Origin: Rhodamnia argentea
Taxonomy: Eukaryota > Streptophyta > Magnoliopsida > Myrtales > Myrtaceae
Direction of reading: 5' to 3'
NCBI RefSeq assembly: GCF_020921035.1
Contig: NC_063150.1
Coordinates: 2,170,001-2,234,000 of the forward strand
DNA length: 64,000 bases
In this document: piece after piece, positions 13,381-26,369 of the stretch
Layout of the letters: each line of letters begins with the position of its first letter
How positions within the stretch are numbered: position 1 is the stretch's first letter
The notes under the pieces: model-generated
The model's database searches: none
Told to the model about the DNA's origin: nothing
Seen by the model: the letters and a program-made list of their open reading frames with translations, nothing else
Program-made: the position numbers and the translations under genes

Positions 13381-13803
13381 CTTCTTCTCACTTCAAATGC
13401 CACCGAAAAGCAGATTCCATTGATGAATGCATTCAATGGTCAGAAGCAGGAAAACTTAAAGGGACAAAAGACAAGGGGGGGAACTCAAAGGAGAGCCCGA
13501 GGGCGAGAGAGGGAAGATTCAAGGGAACAAAAAGCTTTCGGCTTTGGAAACTCATTCAACTCTAGAAAACATCGGAGGGAATTTCTTGCTTGAAAGAATC
13601 GAGGGGGGCCTTCCTTTTCAGCTTCTTTCATCAGACAAAACCACGCCAAAAAAAAAAAAACACAACCTTCGAGCGCGCTCAAATAAATAACTTAGAAAAA
13701 TCTTGCAAGAAAATTTATACAAATAATAAGATGCCCATTTCCGTTTTCATTTGTCCGTTGCTGATGTACTTCTCTGTCTGTCTCAATTCCCCATTTTTAT
13801 ATA
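13381..13803 (-). promoter_or_regulatory. Candidate core promoter and 5' untranslated exon of the BTB gene
   Basis: On the minus strand TATATAAA lies at 13803-13796, a good plant TATA box, putting transcription start near 13765. The sequence downstream to 13381 is purine/pyrimidine-tract rich and ends at a consensus-like donor (GAAG then GTACTT, donor bases 13380-13379). This would splice to the coding exon starting at 11267. There is no transcript evidence; the assignment rests on TATA spacing and the splice signals. Confidence 0.45.
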
Positions 13804-13849
13804 TCTTTGGGTACAGGAGTGGGATGCATGTGATCCTTCCTTGGCAATA

Positions 13850-15281
13850 TTAATAAGGCCCGGGGCCATAATGAATAGACTGTACAACATATAACAAGAC
13901 AAGAAAAATATCTGGAATTTCATTAGAAGAAACGTCACGAGAAAAAAAAAAGTTCACGTAATATATTTTTTAAAAATTAATATATAATTTTGAGTAGTTA
14001 TTCTTTTTTTCATGATAGTTATAAGGGTTAATACAACGAAAAATCTATTTTGACACGCTCATCTGGCGAAGTGCAGCTTATGCAATATTTGCCGGAATCA
14101 TATTTTCCATGTCATTTCGTTGTATGATAACATGCGAGGAATTTAAAACGTACCGCGCCTTCACATTCGGCCGGAATTACACATTCGAAGGCCTTTCAAG
14201 AAAGACATGGCGTACTTGTCGTGAAGAAGCTCCCATAACTAGCACAATATGTTCGTGTGCATCAGAGAATGTGAAGACTAAAACAGGAGATGAAATTGGT
14301 CCACTCTTGTTCCTCTTATCCTCACGGAAGTACCTGCCTCTCTGTTGGGTCCAAGCATAAATTCCACGGGTGGCTGGCCATTTGCTATTTGCCCAATTGA
14401 GATCTACCACATAAAAGCGCACCGTCTCCTTTGATCTTCGTCACTTTGGTATGGACACGGACCAGTTTCACTTGTGGGGTCCATCTTGCGTTCTTGCCCT
14501 GAAGTTATGGCAGGTGTCTAGTCCTTTAAAAGCAAAGCTATGTCCCCATCTCTTTGGCTTTTCCTCTTTCTGTATGTGAAGATACATTGGGGGGAGCATC
14601 TATCGAATCCAACAGCTATGTTCGTTTGCCATTCGTCCTACGTATGTGTTGGTGCAAGCAAGTTTCAACGACGAATGGCATTGAGGGCAAATCGAATTTC
14701 AATGGGTCGAGACAATTCGTATGATTCATTGTTCAGCATAACAACACAAAAGAGGGTCAATCGACCTCATTGAGCAACTACATTACCAACTAGGGATGAT
14801 CCAGAGCACATCACCAGAATTGCTCATTCTGCATTAGTCATACCCGCCAAGAAGGCAAACTCAATCTACAATCTACAAAATACACGATCTCACATCAACC
14901 AAATGATAAAAGTGCAAACACCTTACATCGTGCTTGGCACCAGCGAAATTACACATGAAACAAAGATGACTGTACCGTTCAACATGACCCAATAGGGAAT
15001 GGCACCTGAAGGACAAGGAGAAGGCAAAATTATTTGAAGCGACTCAACATCAATGAGGATAATATACTTGCAGAGAGAACCTCAAGAATAGTGGGCGAGT
15101 CTGTCACCGGATACAACATACTTATTATGAATTTATAAGAATTGTACAAAGACCAATTGAAGTAGAGCGATAAACAGAGAAGTACGAGCCCTCGAGGCTT
15201 GCCACTGAAAATTTGGTGAGTCACGAGAAAGTATTGAAGCAAATTGCCAGAGAAGGTAATGATGAAAAACAAAAAGTGAGA
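13850..15281. other. Intergenic region between the BTB gene promoter and the MPP-beta gene 3' end
   Basis: I recognise no gene. Short open frames on both strands (for example around 14109-14422) show no motif I know. The 3' untranslated region of the minus-strand MPP-beta gene should occupy roughly the last few hundred bases. Confidence 0.45.
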
Positions 15282-18200
15282 CTAGTATCGGTTCCAGTAG
15301 GTCCTGCGTCTGAACCAGTTGTAATCAGGCAAACCTTGGATTGGGCCCATTGCAGCAATAGCAATATCCTATAAAGAAGACATGGAAAAAGACAACATGA
15401 GAATGCTGAATCTAACCCCAAAAGCAACAAGGAGATAGGTATCTTTCTCGTTCTCACCCTATCATAGATGAACCTATTTGCTACACGTTTGACGGTGCTG
15501 GCATCAACAGCATCAATCCTGGCGAACAATTCCGCAAAAGGAATTCTCCGGCCATAAGTTAGAAGCTGCAAGAACAGAAGACAAATAATGAGCCGTCAGA
15601 GGACGGCACCATGAATATTTTGTGCGACACATCATACATGGTCAGCTAGGGAACTTAGATGCATAAAGTGCCCAGATAATGGTTACGATATCTCATCTTA
15701 TAACAGTTTACCTCGAAACATACACCATTATCATCAACGGTAGACTAATTTAACCAATCCAAGAATAGAGAAAGCACAGTATTTTATTTATTCCACAGAA
15801 ATATTTAGAGAACTGCAATGGGAGCACTTAACATAAAAATCTGAATGCACTATAATTGGTACATTAACCATAACTTGATCACCCGCACCTCTTCATATTC
15901 TTCACGAGGTTTTTCGCAAAATCATATTCTTTGTTTTCCTTCATAACTTAAAAGGAGCCAGGTGGTCCGTGATGAACAGAGCTTCTACTCCTTCGGAGCA
16001 ATCATTTTTGGTAGACATAATTCTTTATTTTATCTTTGATTTATTTAAAAAACTTAAATGAAGCTGGAAAAAAAGCCTGCACTTCTAGTCATCATAACTG
16101 AGAAATACGCAATGAAGTACCTTAATTTATAATATGTAAGGAATTCATACATCAACAATTCTTGATAAGTTGATTCATTTTCAAAGTGTTGATGCAAAAG
16201 GCCTGTATTCCTGCTTGGGGTTATCTCAAAAAATGCTTGCAATCAGGTTTGAAGAATATTATCTGTGATCAGCTGGTAAACTTTCAAAGATCTTCTAATA
16301 TGACGTGTTATTGAGCGAGAGCAGGGATATGACTTTATCATGCAAAAGCAAGGCAGCTTTTATGTGTCTGTGTAGTTCAACAGAGATATTCGAGTTCTCA
16401 GGAAAATTAAGAAAGCAATTCTATCGTTGTGGGGCAGAGGCAAACACTAGTTTATCAGTACCATCACTGGTAGCTACTTAGTCACTGCTCCAACATCCTT
16501 CTGCAGCTAATAAATAACACCGTAGAACCATAATCCTTAGTTACCATTCTCTCTTTAATTAGTTACCATTTTCTCTTTAATTTGTTAACATGCTACCCTA
16601 ATTTCATGCAAGAGTTGGCCCCAACTCATTTGACAAGATACAATAGGGTGATGATATGTGTCCAGGTAACTATTCGAAAAATGCTCTAATTCAGTATACT
16701 GAGACATTTTGTGGTGAAGACCCATAAGAAGACATGTCTAATATGTAAGACACAAACCTAACTTTTTCAATATGCTAAAAAAAAATGAAAGAATATGCAG
16801 GTAAATTGGTACTACATATCTTCTTTTGGATGGACAAAATGACAATAAAAAATTAATCTTCCTTATTTCTAAAGCCACAACATTTCGAAACAACTAAAGC
16901 ATATTTCAATATTGCCTTTTAAAACTCATTGGACTTCAAGAAAATTGGGCAGTTGGACCAACCGAAAAAAGAAGAAGAAAAAAACAACTACCAAGGGACA
17001 CATCGGAAGCAACAGGCAGATCAGTCACAGCAGTAACCTCAGCAAATTGTCAATCTTTGAGGTAGCTGTATGAGCCATTTTCTAACAGTATCATCAACAT
17101 ATTTTTTTTTTTTTTTTTAAACGAAGTTTGAAATTAAAAAAAAAAAAAAAGGACCTTCGAATCATATGTAAAGTACTAATTCACTTGTTACAGGAAAGCC
17201 TTACCTGACGTCCAATATCTTCAGCGACAGGACTTGTTCCATCAATGTGAAGCAGCAGAGAAGATTTCAACTGCAGCAGGGGACATGAATAAGTGTAGGG
17301 CCATTAGATTAATAAATTATCACTGCAATTTTCGTTTTGCCAACATCATTCGTATTGCATAACATTAAACAAGCCCACATTTAGAGATCCATAAGCGGTG
17401 CGCTTCAGATGATTGAACAATATTTAGTCTGCACATAATTCCATTGAACGGAAACAGAAAATATAGGGTCTCCACTCAAAAACCAGCATCAATATTAAGA
17501 TGCTTAAACAATTTATCGTATGAAAACATATTGTCTCGGGGAAACTATTCCCTCATTTAGCAAAAGAAATATCAAAAGATCCCTAGCATTTTTACTTTTA
17601 AAAAAAAAATAAGAATCTGTATTCAATGCCCAAAGAGCACTCCCCAAATATTACTCTCAAAAGGCAAAGGAGAATAGTCTATGGCCTAAAATTTAGAATT
17701 AATGGGCCTTCTTTGAGATAACTATCAAATCTTTTCTGGAAAAGGAACAATCCAATGTCCCCATGAATTTTAAAATCTATTAGGGCAGCAGTAAGAGCAG
17801 GCTGTAGTCCATGGAATGAATTGAAAGGAGGTCAGATCGTACTTATGCATAAAATGAGAATAGGAGCAATAAGATGAAACTAAGGATTATTCTCATCCAT
17901 GAAGAAGATGCTATCTCACCCAAGATAAAACCCTGTTTTAGGGAACAACCTCCAAATCAGAACCCTTTCCACCATAAGAAATGTTTCCAATTTACTGAAA
18001 CATGTAGAAACTATAAATACAAAGAGTTGTAAGTGGTGAAAGAATACCTGATTTCTAGCTCGGGTAACATCAGCTTCAGAAACACGATGGGCCAACTTGG
18101 TTGTCTCATACATTATTGCATAAGCCAAATCATCTAAGCAATCCGGCTGAAACAGAAAATTAACATTCAACTCAAAATTCATTATAAAAAGTTCAACTTT

Positions 18201-21200
18201 GGCACAACATGTGATAAAAGCTCAAAGACCATGGCTGTCTGTGGTTGGAAAACAAATATCATAGGATGGATATTCTAGTATAATCAAAGGCCTCGTTCCA
18301 TTTTTTCATCATCTCAAAGATCTCCAATATAATCTCATTCTCCGCCTTTGAAATATTTCATTGTTCTTAAGAAGCAAAGTACCAGGACTATTCCACTCAG
18401 TAACTACTCTCAGCTCATTTTAGTTTCCTTCACCTCCATGCAAAACTTTCAGACCCTAGCTGTCTTTAACCCACTCCTTATGCTATGACAATGAAAGATG
18501 AAAGATCAGAATAAGAGCGAGGGGAACAGAGTGTGGTCACATCATGAACAGAGGAAACCAGATAAAGATCAGACATATAATTTTTCAGAGTGTCTGATCT
18601 TCTTTTAGGTTTCATCCTCCCATGCCTGAAAATGAAATTCAATTTTTCTGCTTCATTCACATCGCTGAAGAGAAACTCTTCCACTACCCATATAACACAA
18701 AGTCATAATTTTTCAGAGTGTCCGAGCTTCTTTTAGGTTTCATCCTCCCATGCATGAAAATGAAATCCAAATTTAATGCTTTGTTCTCATTGCTGAAGAG
18801 AAACTCCTCCACTACCCATATAACACAAAGTCGTACCATATTTCCTCTTATGTATGCTTAGCTCACCTTGGCAACAGCATAAACACCAAAGAGACCAGTG
18901 TCCTTATAGTTGGTATTGAATGCCATCATAGATTCTGCTATTTCGTTAATTGCAACTCTTTGTCCCAGCTCCGAACTGTCAAAAAGTTCGTAACATATAT
19001 TAAATGATACTACTGCGCCGTGCAAGAGCTTGAAAACACCTAAAACTAATTCTTGATATAAGAGTACTGAGTCAACATAAATTGCCCACCCCATGTGCTT
19101 TCCACCTCCAGCATTTTTGTTCCATGAGCCTAACATCGCCTGCATCACCATCAGAGCAATGGAATCTGGATCCGTCCAAGATGCTCCACTGAAAGCTACT
19201 GCAAATTGTGCCAGAGGAATATCGTCGTCGATTATCCTGACCTGTTATTGCATGACTTCAAAAATGAATATATCATGGGAAACAAATGATACATCATCAT
19301 ATCACATTAAGGGGCTCTACACAAATCAAATCTCCCACCTCTGAACCAGTAAAAATGGCAGGCTCTTTTGCAGCTAACTGGGAAGCAGTGGTTGGATCTG
19401 CAGATAGCTTCGTAAACAATTTCTTGACTTGCTCAACGACATCTTCATGCTTCACAGCTCCAGATGCAGCGATAACCTGAACCACAAAAACAAATATCGA
19501 GTTATTAGAAACAAATTTTTATGGCAGCTGGTACCCATCACTACCTACGGGAGACAACAAGAGCATCTAGTCAATCTAGTGAAGAAGGCACACATCTTAT
19601 TCTCATTTCTCATGTCCTAATTCTCTTCTTTTCTTGTCATTTGCTCTTTTCTTGGTTGTGAATAGAGAAGCAGGGTGGCAAAAGAGAGGACAAAAGAAAG
19701 GCTGCATTTCGAATATTACCATTCTAGGAGCTGTGTAGTGTGTTTTTATGTAGTCCTGAAGATGCTCCTTTGTGATTGTCTTGATATTTTGAGCAGGTCC
19801 AAGAATAGTCCTTCCCAGAGGAGAGTACTGGAATGCTGTTGCATGCAAATGATCAAATATCACCTCCTCAGTTTGGCCTTCAACCTACAGCATTTAAAGA
19901 GACAAACTTACTGCAAAGAAAGCATCATTGTGAGGGAGGCTATCAGCATTAGAACTCAAGGCTAATGAGGCAACCAATAAACAAATGACCAAGCGTCACA
20001 ACAAGTTCAGAGCCAGTTAAAAGAGCTGAGAAGGTACTGCAGTCTCCTTACCAACTATTACTATTTTCTATTACAATGCCAAGTATAAGCACCATTTATA
20101 AGTTCGGCTAAAATGTCAATGAGAACGTAAAATTGCTAAAACTCAATAGAAGCCCCTTCACCCCAGGAATTCCACTTGACCTTTTTGAACATTCTGAATT
20201 AACCCAACAAAACACAGATTTAAACATGTCCAACTATTCATTTAGGCTCCATTTATTTTGTGAAAAATGAATAATACAAGAAACATTTTCTTCAAAATCA
20301 TCACTTATATCGCTTATAATATAGTCAAAAAAAATTTCATTGTCAACGACAATTTATGTCTAAACATTTTAGTGGATGATGAAATATATTTCGTTTATTT
20401 ATTTAAGTGATACAAGCAATCATTTTTAAGAAAATATTTTTCAAATCATTCATTTTTCGCGAAATAAACACACCCTTATTTCAGATTTAGACAGCAGAAA
20501 TATCTTATAAAAGATTAAATGGACACTAATGCCACCCCCAGGCGGACTGATTCCCAACATTACAAAAAAGAAAGAGTAGCTCAAGACAATTATGGTAGAT
20601 TCAACAACTGATACTGAACTAGAAACATGAACTGATCCGATAAATAACAAATAAATTCACAGAACACCGCATATCAAAGAATTACCTCTTCCATCTCACG
20701 CAAGATCACATCACGCTCCCGGTTAATTCGGTTCTCATCAAACTTGGAGTTCTGCAGGATATCGGCCAAAATATCGAGGGCATTGTTGACATCCTTATCC
20801 AACACCTTAGCATAGTAAGTGGTTTGCTCTCTAGAAGTGTAGGCATTCAAGTGTCCTCCCATGTTCTCTATCTCTTCCTCCAATTGTCTTGCTGTTCTCT
20901 TCTCAGTCCCTACAACAAAGCCGAAAAGGGAAAAAGAAAAAAGGCTCTGATTTGAGCAAATTTCAATAATAAAAAACAACAAAAACAGAGAAATGCCAAT
21001 CGATTTAATACCCTTGAATATCATATGCTCGAGGAAATGGGCAGTCCCATTGGTGTCATCGGTCTCGAAGCGCGAGCCGGCGTCTATCCACACCCCGACG
21101 GTGGCGGTGCGAGCAGCGAGGTTCGACTCAGTGGCGATGCGGAGGCCATTGGGGAGCGTGGTGACGCGCGTCTGGGGGGCGGCGAGGATGCGGGTGTGGT

Positions 21201-21456
21201 CAGCGATGGCCGGGTGGGGCGAGGCGTACCGGAGGAACCTCGGATCCGGGTTCTCCAGCTGCCTAAGCTTCGACTTCACGGCCTCGGCGAGGCGGTCGTA
21301 GACCATGGCGTCGGGAGGCGGCGGGGCGGGGGCGGGGGCCGACGAGGCGACGGCGGGGGAGGTCGATGCGGACCGGACGGTGGTCCGGGAGAGGGACGAA
21401 GCCGCGCGGGAACCGCGGGAGCGTCCGGCGAGGGCTAGCAATTGCTTGATGGCCAT
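15282..21456 (-). CDS. MPPBETA: Mitochondrial processing peptidase subunit beta
   Basis: Ten exons on the minus strand assemble in frame with GT-AG borders: 21456-21012, 20909-20686, 19884-19720, 19476-19339, 19241-19090, 18975-18867, 18146-18048, 17270-17205, 15565-15458 and 15368-15282, giving 530 aa, close to the plant family length of about 530. The first 50 or so residues are Ser/Ala/Arg-rich, as in a mitochondrial targeting sequence. The inverted zinc motif HFLEH is at residues 140-144, with the third ligand Glu at 220 in the REMEE segment, so this is the catalytic beta subunit and not alpha. The C-terminus ends [15 protein letters not shown]-beta pairs with MPP-alpha to cleave import presequences; in plants it is also the core-1 protein of cytochrome bc1. 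The start ATG precedes a typical leader. I see no damage to the gene. Confidence 0.97.
18577..18835. repeat. Tandem duplication (about 128 bp, two copies) in MPP-beta intron 6
   Basis: TTTTTCAGAG occurs at 18581 and 18709. The following block, including TTCATCCTCCCATGC and CACTACCCATATAACAC, is repeated. The two copies differ by scattered substitutions, so the duplication is not very recent. It lies within the intron between exons 6 and 7. Confidence 0.85.
20245..20475. mobile_element. Tourist-like (PIF/Harbinger) MITE in MPP-beta intron 2
   Basis: The ends are inverted: the left GGCTCCATTTATTTTGTG end and the reverse complement of the right end (GGGTGTGTTTATTTCGCG) continue into the same GAAAAATGAAT core, about 30 bp in all with few mismatches. 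It is flanked by TTA at 20242-20244 and 20476-20478, the typical 3-bp target duplication. At 231 bp it has no coding capacity. Related fragments lie near 33495-33600, 58168-58240 and 60940-61065. Confidence 0.85.
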
Positions 21457-21546
21457 GGCCGAGAGTGTGAGGGAGGTCTCTCAGTGGAGAGACTGATGGT
21501 TGGGTTGATTCTTGTAGGGTTTCGACTCTCTGGTTCAGTCGACCTC

Positions 21547-21550
<4 letters not shown>

Positions 21551-21584
<34 letters not shown>

Positions 21585-21630
21585 TTGCTGACGTATTCTA
21601 CAGAGAGGACCGGGGAGATCGGCTATATAA
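21551..21630 (-). promoter_or_regulatory. MPP-beta promoter/leader: (AG)16 tract and TATA-like box
   Basis: A perfect (AG)n run at 21551-21582 lies 95-126 bp upstream of the start codon and would be a CT-rich leader in the minus-strand transcript. A TATA-like TTATATAG element lies at 21630-21623. CT/GA microsatellites are common in plant 5' leaders. Transcription start near 21595 is inferred. Confidence 0.5.
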
Positions 21631-22085
21631 GCCGAAACGACTGCCCGTTTGGGGCAGTACCCTCAAAGAACGACGTGTGTTTCTATGCTATGAACAAAAT
21701 ACATCCCTACTTGATTACAATTTCCTTTAGATTTTTTTTTAATTTTTTTTTAATTTTGTTCAAAAGTAATTAGCTAACGAAATGTTGTAATATATTCACG
21801 ATTAATTCTTTGAAAATCAAAAAATTTCTCGCTATCCAACTATTCTTTTATGAGGAGGGGAAAACACATGAATTGAACAAAAATTAGAACTCGAGTGTTG
21901 AAAATTTTAGCATTTGATTGCGCTTTTGAGAGAGAAGATTCATAACTTTCTTTATACTTTTACTAATCCGATGTGTTAATAGTATCTTTAGACTATGGTA
22001 CCAATATATGAAAATTGATGTACACTTTGTCCATGAAAACCCATTAAACATTAATTAATCCAATTTTTGCCGACAAAGATTAAGA

Positions 22086-22544
22086 GAAAATTACCAAAAA
22101 AGTCCTAAACCTACTGTATTTATGCCAATTTAGTCTGAAACCTATTGTATTTGTGTCAATTTAGTCCTAAACATTTTAATTGTGTTAATTCAGTCATAAA
22201 CCTTTTGACGACTTGCCAATTCAATCCTAAACTTTTTAATTATGTCAATTTAGTCTTAAACCTTTTGAAATTTTGTCATCCCCCTGCTTTGGAACTTCAA
22301 ACGAAGGCTTTTCTCTTATATTGAGGGCTTCATTAGCCCTCGAAGTGCTAGGGTCCCGAGGAGGGGCCCCGTTGTTCTTATTCACTTCCCCTCTTGGCGA
22401 TTCCCTTGGCCGTGCTGCTTCCCAACAAATTTCCCGTGTTTAGAAAAGAGAGACTCATTTTAGATACATGACTCTCACCTTCTTTAGTATGATTCATATG
22501 GGGGCTTTGCCATTGACCTATCTTTTTGGTCTTTATATATCTAT

Positions 22545-22575
<31 letters not shown>

Positions 22576-22884
22576 GAGAAAAGGATTTAACTATCCCTTA
22601 TCCTTCTTTCATAGGACTCACTCAGAAATATGCTCCAAAAGGACTAATACCTGACTTTTGAAGTTTTGTCAATTTAGTTCTAAACCTATTATTTAAGTAA
22701 TTTGCCCGAATGACTAAATTGGTAAGTCATGAAAAGGTTTAAGACCAAATTTGCATAATTAAAAAGTTTAGGAATAAATTAGCAAGTTGTCAAAAGGTTT
22801 AGAAATGAATTAACGTAATTGAAAGATTTAAGACTGGATTGAGACAAGTGCAATAAGTATAAAATTTTTTGGATAATTTTCCCA
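22086..22884. mobile_element. Mutator-like MITE with long imperfect inverted repeats
   Basis: Left end GAAAATTACCAAAAAAGTCC matches the complement of the right end (GGGAAAATTATCCAAAAAAT). The inner arms repeat the AATTTAGTCCTAAACC motif and its complement. An 11-bp direct repeat, AAAGATTAAGA, flanks the element at 22075-22085 and 22885-22895; 9 bp is the usual Mutator duplication, so part may be chance. A (TA)n microsatellite lies inside at about 22545-22571. No coding sequence is seen. It belongs to the same family as 56680-57267. Confidence 0.7.
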
Positions 22885-22893
22885 AAAGATTAA

Positions 22894-23334
22894 GACGTGT
22901 TTTCTCGGAATTGGTTTTCCGGACTTTCACCGATTTGATTTGCCGAAAATGAGTTAGTCAATAGAAAATAGTTTTCAGTCCATGAAAAATTCATGTATAA
23001 AATTAGGAAAATGAATTTCTCTATTTGAAAAGGTGAAAACATTTTTCGAAATTGCTCCTTTATAATTTTTTAAATATTTTAATGTTATTTTATTTTCTTT
23101 TTCTTTTTTCTTATCTCGATGGAGGGAGGAAAAAATTAAAAGAAAAGAAACAAATAAAAAAATTTAAAAATCAATTTTTTTTACTAAGATAAATAATGAG
23201 ATGGAAATCATTTTCTAAATGAGATCCAAATATCGAAAACTTTTCAATCACTTATCACCAAAGAAAAATGATTGTTTTCCTGAAAAATAATTATTTTACT
23301 TGTTCATGGAGTTTTCCTCAAAACAAGCGTACCC
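22894..23334. mobile_element. Probable Harbinger-type MITE
   Basis: Termini GACGTGTTTTCTCGG and the complement of CCTCAAAACAAGCGTACCC are related, and TAA flanks both sides (22891-22893, 23335-23337). The inner arms are inverted (ATGATTGTTTTCCTG and related). At 23100-23160 a T/C-rich tract meets an A/G-rich tract with only a short GGAGGGAGG remnant between them, where related elements carry GC-rich cores. Confidence 0.5.
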
Positions 23335-23929
23335 TAAGTAATAGGAGTAGGCATGGTTTTAAGGTGGAACTGGGAACCTGGAATCAAAACCCGTGGGAAC
23401 CAGTCCAATTTCAAGTTTCAGAGTATGTATAATAGGTTTTAGCTTCTAAAAATGAGGAACATATTTCAATAGGTAATTTTATGTTCCATCATTTAGAATT
23501 TGGGCTCTAGAACCTGGAACAAGTTTTTGTATTCTTCTTGGTATATGTTTTCGTGCGATTTTACGATATTTTATGGCGTCCAATGATGACTGAGATTTTT
23601 CCTTCATTAATGTTTTGTATTCTTATTGTGTATTGTGGTCAGTAAATTATAACAGTAAGTGGTGGTTATCAAATATGATAATTCATTGCAATTGTTCCAT
23701 TGAGAATACAAGTAAAATCTGGGTAGACCCTAGAACCGACTCTAGAACATGTGATAGGGTAGGTTCCAAGTTCTAATGTATGTAGGGTAGATTCCATGTT
23801 TTAAAAAATGAAAAACCCGCTTTGGCGGGTAGTGGAATCTGTAACCTAGAACCACTTACCCTTACTAAGCGATCGCATGAGAAATGTTTGGTTCTTTATT
23901 TGTGCAAAATAGAAAATATTGAAAACTTA

Positions 23930-24235
23930 GGTTCTGTTTGTTTCATGGAAAATAAGACAATTCTAGAAAATAGTTTTCGGAAAGTCATTTTTAAATAAAA
24001 TGATAATATTTTTCAGTGTTTGGCTTAAACATGGAAATGAATAGCAAAATATTTTTCACCATTTAGCAAGGAAAGACTTTCCCAGAGAATATTACAATAA
24101 AATTCAAAATTTTCATTTTTTAACTTTTTTTCTTCTTCCTTTGTCGATCGGCAGCGACGGCGACGATCGGCGATCGGCCACGGGCGAGGGACAAGCTCGC
24201 CCAAGGCTGACCCTTATCGAGTTCCACTGGAGATA
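23930..24235. mobile_element. Half MITE with short GC-rich core
   Basis: GTTCTGTTTGTTTCATGG at about 23931 resembles the GGGTGTGTTTATTTCGCG end of the MITE at 20245-20475. The sequence proceeds through AT-rich arms and a TTTTTTTCTTCTTCC tract into a GC-rich stretch (about 24145-24220: CGGCGACGATCGGCGATC, then GGGCGAGGG...GCTCGCCC). The right half was not found, so this is a fragment. The next 0.5 kb, to 24760, shows nothing recognisable. Confidence 0.4.
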
Positions 24236-24764
24236 GCTATAAAATTCCATTGGGCAATGTTGTCATATATGAACGACACATGTATACAAACAGAAGAGGG
24301 CGGACCTTCAAACTAAACTAGCAAAGAGTTCAATTAGGGCTTCAAAATGGGTCACAGATCGATGTGTTAACAAAAAATTATGAAAGGGAGTCATAAATGG
24401 ATCCGCTTAAAATTAGATATGGCATATAAATGAATTCTAAATTGAAAAGCTTGTGATGAATGGGTTAAATGAGTTTTAAAGTGACCATATTTAATATTAG
24501 GGAGTGGTTCATACTCCTCATGATAGGAAAGCATGGGGTCAAGCTCTCCGGTGATTAGGCGAGGTTACGAGCGAGCCATTCCGATGAAGGTTTAGGGGTA
24601 GCAGCGAGAGGGCTTTTATAGTTTGACTCTATATTTTTCATTGGTAGTTTGAGTTTCATCTCATAAATAGCTATCACTAATCATCTGATGATGTACTTAT
24701 TAGTATCAGAGCCATTCATCGTCGAAACCAAGTTAAGATCATCATTCTAAGTCGGGACTCGCGT

Positions 24765-26130
24765 ATGGTGGGAAGAAACACACACTCATGGAAACCTCCT
24801 CAGAAATTGAGTCTCCATACGTTCTTCATGAATCTCCAGGTTTTTTGGCCCCTCCTCCCGAACTTCCGAAGTCTACCGCTTCTAAAATGGATTATCTCTA
24901 TGAGGTATCCTATACGTAAGATAGCAAGATTTCTGAAATTAATCCTCCCCTTATGAATCCTTATTTCGCATTTCAAAACCTTCCTCTTTCTCTGCAATCG
25001 GATCCATTAAACATCTTATTCAGCATACTCCTTGCGTAGTCAAGGAATATGTCTAGTCCTCTAAATTAGACCAACATCTCAACATGGCCACTCGGCTCGA
25101 GCAGTTCATCACTCTACAAATCCCGCAAGAATTTCCTCTACAGTGGGCTCAACAAGGTTATACCCATCTCCACTTTGGAGCCATTCGTCTAGCCCTTTCA
25201 CTCCATGGACGAAAAGGCTTACTTGCTGCTATAGGAGTTGCCCCGCTAGATACTCGTTTTCCGGATTACCAACATGCCCGTATTGGTACTATCCGGAGCA
25301 TTCTAAACTTTGGAATTGTCTTTGTGACCTTTTTCCCTAATTTCAATATGGCCCTTCTTGATCCCAGTCTCCTTTCGGCCTTCAAAGTACAATTATAGAT
25401 CACCGGAGCACCCCGGACTCCTAATACTATAGCTACTACTCTCCATTATCGGATGATTTATAAGGTCCAAAATCATGCCATAGATCTTAATCTTCCCAGG
25501 TTCGAAGATGCCCTATTCATCTCTGTTGATTGTAATCAAACTTCTTGTATTCATGTGCCCAAACAAATCCCTAGAGACCAGCTTCTAAACTTCTTCCTAA
25601 TAGTTAGGTAACCAACTATGAGAAGCTTTACCAGAATACCGGACCAATCCAGTCCTCAAAACCCCAATTTATCAAAAAGAAAGATGATATTGTTACCATC
25701 AAGTTTATCAAGGAAAAGGAACACTTCTTCCGTCTTTTCTTCCTTTCCTACTATCTTGTGTTTCACCCCTTGTCTAACTAATCCAGTTAGTATGGAGTGC
25801 TCTGATATCAAAAAGGAAGTGAAGACAAGCATGAGCCTGAAGCGGGTATGTTATCCTCAATACTAGGCTCGCCAACATTCAGAGGACTACCTTTTAGCTT
25901 CTAAGCTCAACCTTCAAGGTGCCAGAAATTTCCGATTCACAAGTTCCAGTCAAGGTGGCAAATGAAGAGCATACTAAACCACATCATACTACCAAATTAA
26001 TAAAACAATTTTATAAATCGAGGAAGCATGCTTGGATGAGAAGAAGAGAGGAGTATTTAGAAACCCATTGAAAACTTCACACTGGTATTCAAAGAAGGCT
26101 AAGTATGTAGGCAAAGTCCGCTTGGTTACA
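24765..26130 (+). pseudogene. Endogenous pararetrovirus (Caulimoviridae, florendovirus-like) movement-protein region, decayed
   Basis: From 25084 the plus strand encodes a block resembling the movement-protein domain of caulimovirids, with short markers LHFGAIRLALSLHGRKGL and FFPNFNMALLDP. The frame is broken by a stop at 25396-25398 and resumes in the same frame to about 25590. Upstream, 24765-25080 reads as the matching N-terminal part with further stops and frame changes. Downstream to about 26130 short segments look like continuing polyprotein but are badly disrupted. No reverse transcriptase or RNase H was recognised in this stretch. This is an inert fossil. Florendoviruses are known from many angiosperm genomes; the genus-level call is inferred from the look of the domain. 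Confidence 0.75.
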
Positions 26131-26369
26131 TGATTCGAAAGGCCTTATATAGTTAAAGGAGAAAACTACTGGACAAAAATACAATTATACGGATATGCAG
26201 ATCCGTCGACACTAGTGGACAACAACAGTACATAATAATGACTCAACAACTTTTGGCAGACATGAACCAATTATTACAGACATGCCATCACAGTTTGTCA
26301 CTCCTTTTGAGATACTGAAAAGCCAACAAAAGGACGTAAACATTGCAGCACTAAAGCATGCAATTATGA

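Noticed and set aside
21025-21438. 137-codon plus-strand frame over MPP-beta exon 1
   Set aside because: It is the antisense of the GC-rich targeting-peptide exon, and the minus-strand reading is a clear MPP-beta.
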